From positions 2,599-8,322 of the forward strand of contig JALVZI010000391.1 of assembly GCA_027022125.1 (NCBI GenBank): DNA of 5,724 nt, written 5' to 3'. A program made the position numbers and the translations under genes. The DNA comes from Anaerolineae bacterium (GTDB lineage Bacteria; Chloroflexota; Anaerolineae; 4572-78). This document shows, piece by piece, positions 5,280-5,724 of the stretch; the stretch's first letter is position 1, and the number at the start of each line of letters is the position of its first letter. A model generated the notes under the pieces. It searched no databases. It had not been told where the DNA came from and saw only the letters and a list, made by a program, of their open reading frames with translations.

Positions 5280-5724
5280 TTACAGCAACCGTGCCTGACG
5301 AACCTCTTGCCGCAGCCGCTCGCGCCCGGTGAGCAGCCCGTCGAGCAGTTTTTTCTCTTTACTTTCCGGCGGCAAACTTTCCGAAACCGCCTGCGCCACG
5401 CGGTAGAATGCCGGCGCACTGCCGTACCCGCTATCGGCAAGCCGTTGCACCAGCGCGGCACGCTCGCCCGCTTCCCACAGACGCAGGGCGTGGTGCAGCA
5501 CGTCAATCAACTCGCGCGAGGCAGCCAGCACGTCCGGGTCGCGGCGCATGGGACCCAAAACGCGCACGAACTCTTTTTCTTTTTTGACGAAACTGCCGCG
5601 CCGCGACCACTCTTCCGCCAAATCCAGCCCGCACGATTGCGCCAGTTTGCGCGCCTCATCAAAAGGGACGCGGGCTTCGCCGTAATTCCAGCGCCACAGC
5701 ACATAAAAGCGTGTCCGGTCGCCG
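5280..5724 (-). CDS. DUF1156-type DNA methylase, C-terminal part (cut by window edge)
   Basis: The frame is open to the right edge and ends at TAA (5282-5280), giving the last 147 residues. It starts GDRTRFYVLWRWNYGEA and continues with VPFDEARKLAQSCGLDL, VKKEKEFVRVLGP, RELIDVLHHALRLWE and ESKEKKLLDGLLTGRERL. I recognise this as the C-terminal region of the DUF1156 / COG1743 proteins, large predicted adenine-specific DNA methylases with a zinc ribbon. The catalytic motifs lie outside the window and cannot be checked. A GTG at 5702 and an out-of-frame ATG at 5704 are internal, because the family similarity continues upstream of them. In a defence module this protein would mark host DNA, and the ATPase encoded directly downstream would be its partner. 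Confidence 0.8.
   Translation of the reverse strand, partial: GDRTRFYVLWRWNYGEARVPFDEARKLAQSCGLDLAEEWSRRGSFVKKEKEFVRVLGPMRRDPDVLAASRELIDVLHHALRLWEAGERAALVQRLADSGYGSAPAFYRVAQAVSESLPPESKEKKLLDGLLTGRERLRQEVRQARLL

Overview
The window looks like part of a bacterial genomic or defence island. It holds a toxin-antitoxin remnant, two small transposon-like repeats, a tyrosine recombinase and the end of a predicted DNA-modification/ATPase defence operon. The host cannot be named with confidence. Shine-Dalgarno sites, a MazEF pair close to the E. coli type and dRS3-like palindromes (best known from Neisseria) suggest a Gram-negative bacterium, perhaps a proteobacterium. The short intergenic repeats also occur in other environmental phyla.

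Left part (1-609): a short stretch with an 8-bp periodic repeat and no convincing gene is followed by mazF on the minus strand. This is a complete MazF-type endoribonuclease toxin with the same residue numbering as E. coli MazF. Its antitoxin gene mazE directly upstream is broken. The DNA-binding N-terminus is joined to the conserved C-terminal tail (GEELW) in a different frame, so most of the protein is missing.

Middle (610-1043): two equal-length (212 bp) repeats lie in direct orientation 10 bp apart. Each has inverted ends (GAACTnnnTGAAACTTTT), apparent 3-bp target duplications and a nested 81-bp palindromic unit with a dRS3-like hairpin. They fill the space between two divergent genes. 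The left copy stops 21 bp before the mazE start codon, and the right copy runs into the 5' end of the recombinase gene.

Centre right (976-1908): a tyrosine recombinase on the plus strand has all six catalytic residues, but its first 23 codons are made of repeat DNA. A 223-bp convergent gap without a clear gene or terminator follows.

Right part (2132-5724, minus strand): a two-gene operon is read from the right edge. The upstream gene is cut by the window and is the C-terminal part of a DUF1156-type DNA methylase. It is followed after 57 bp by a 1029-residue protein that joins an N-terminal AlbA_2 (Schlafen-type) domain to a DUF499 P-loop ATPase. DUF1156 methylase and DUF499 ATPase genes commonly sit together in predicted anti-phage modules. 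The AlbA_2 fusion makes this pair the best candidate here for an under-described system. The recombinase, the repeats and the decayed toxin-antitoxin locus fit a mobile or defence-island neighbourhood.
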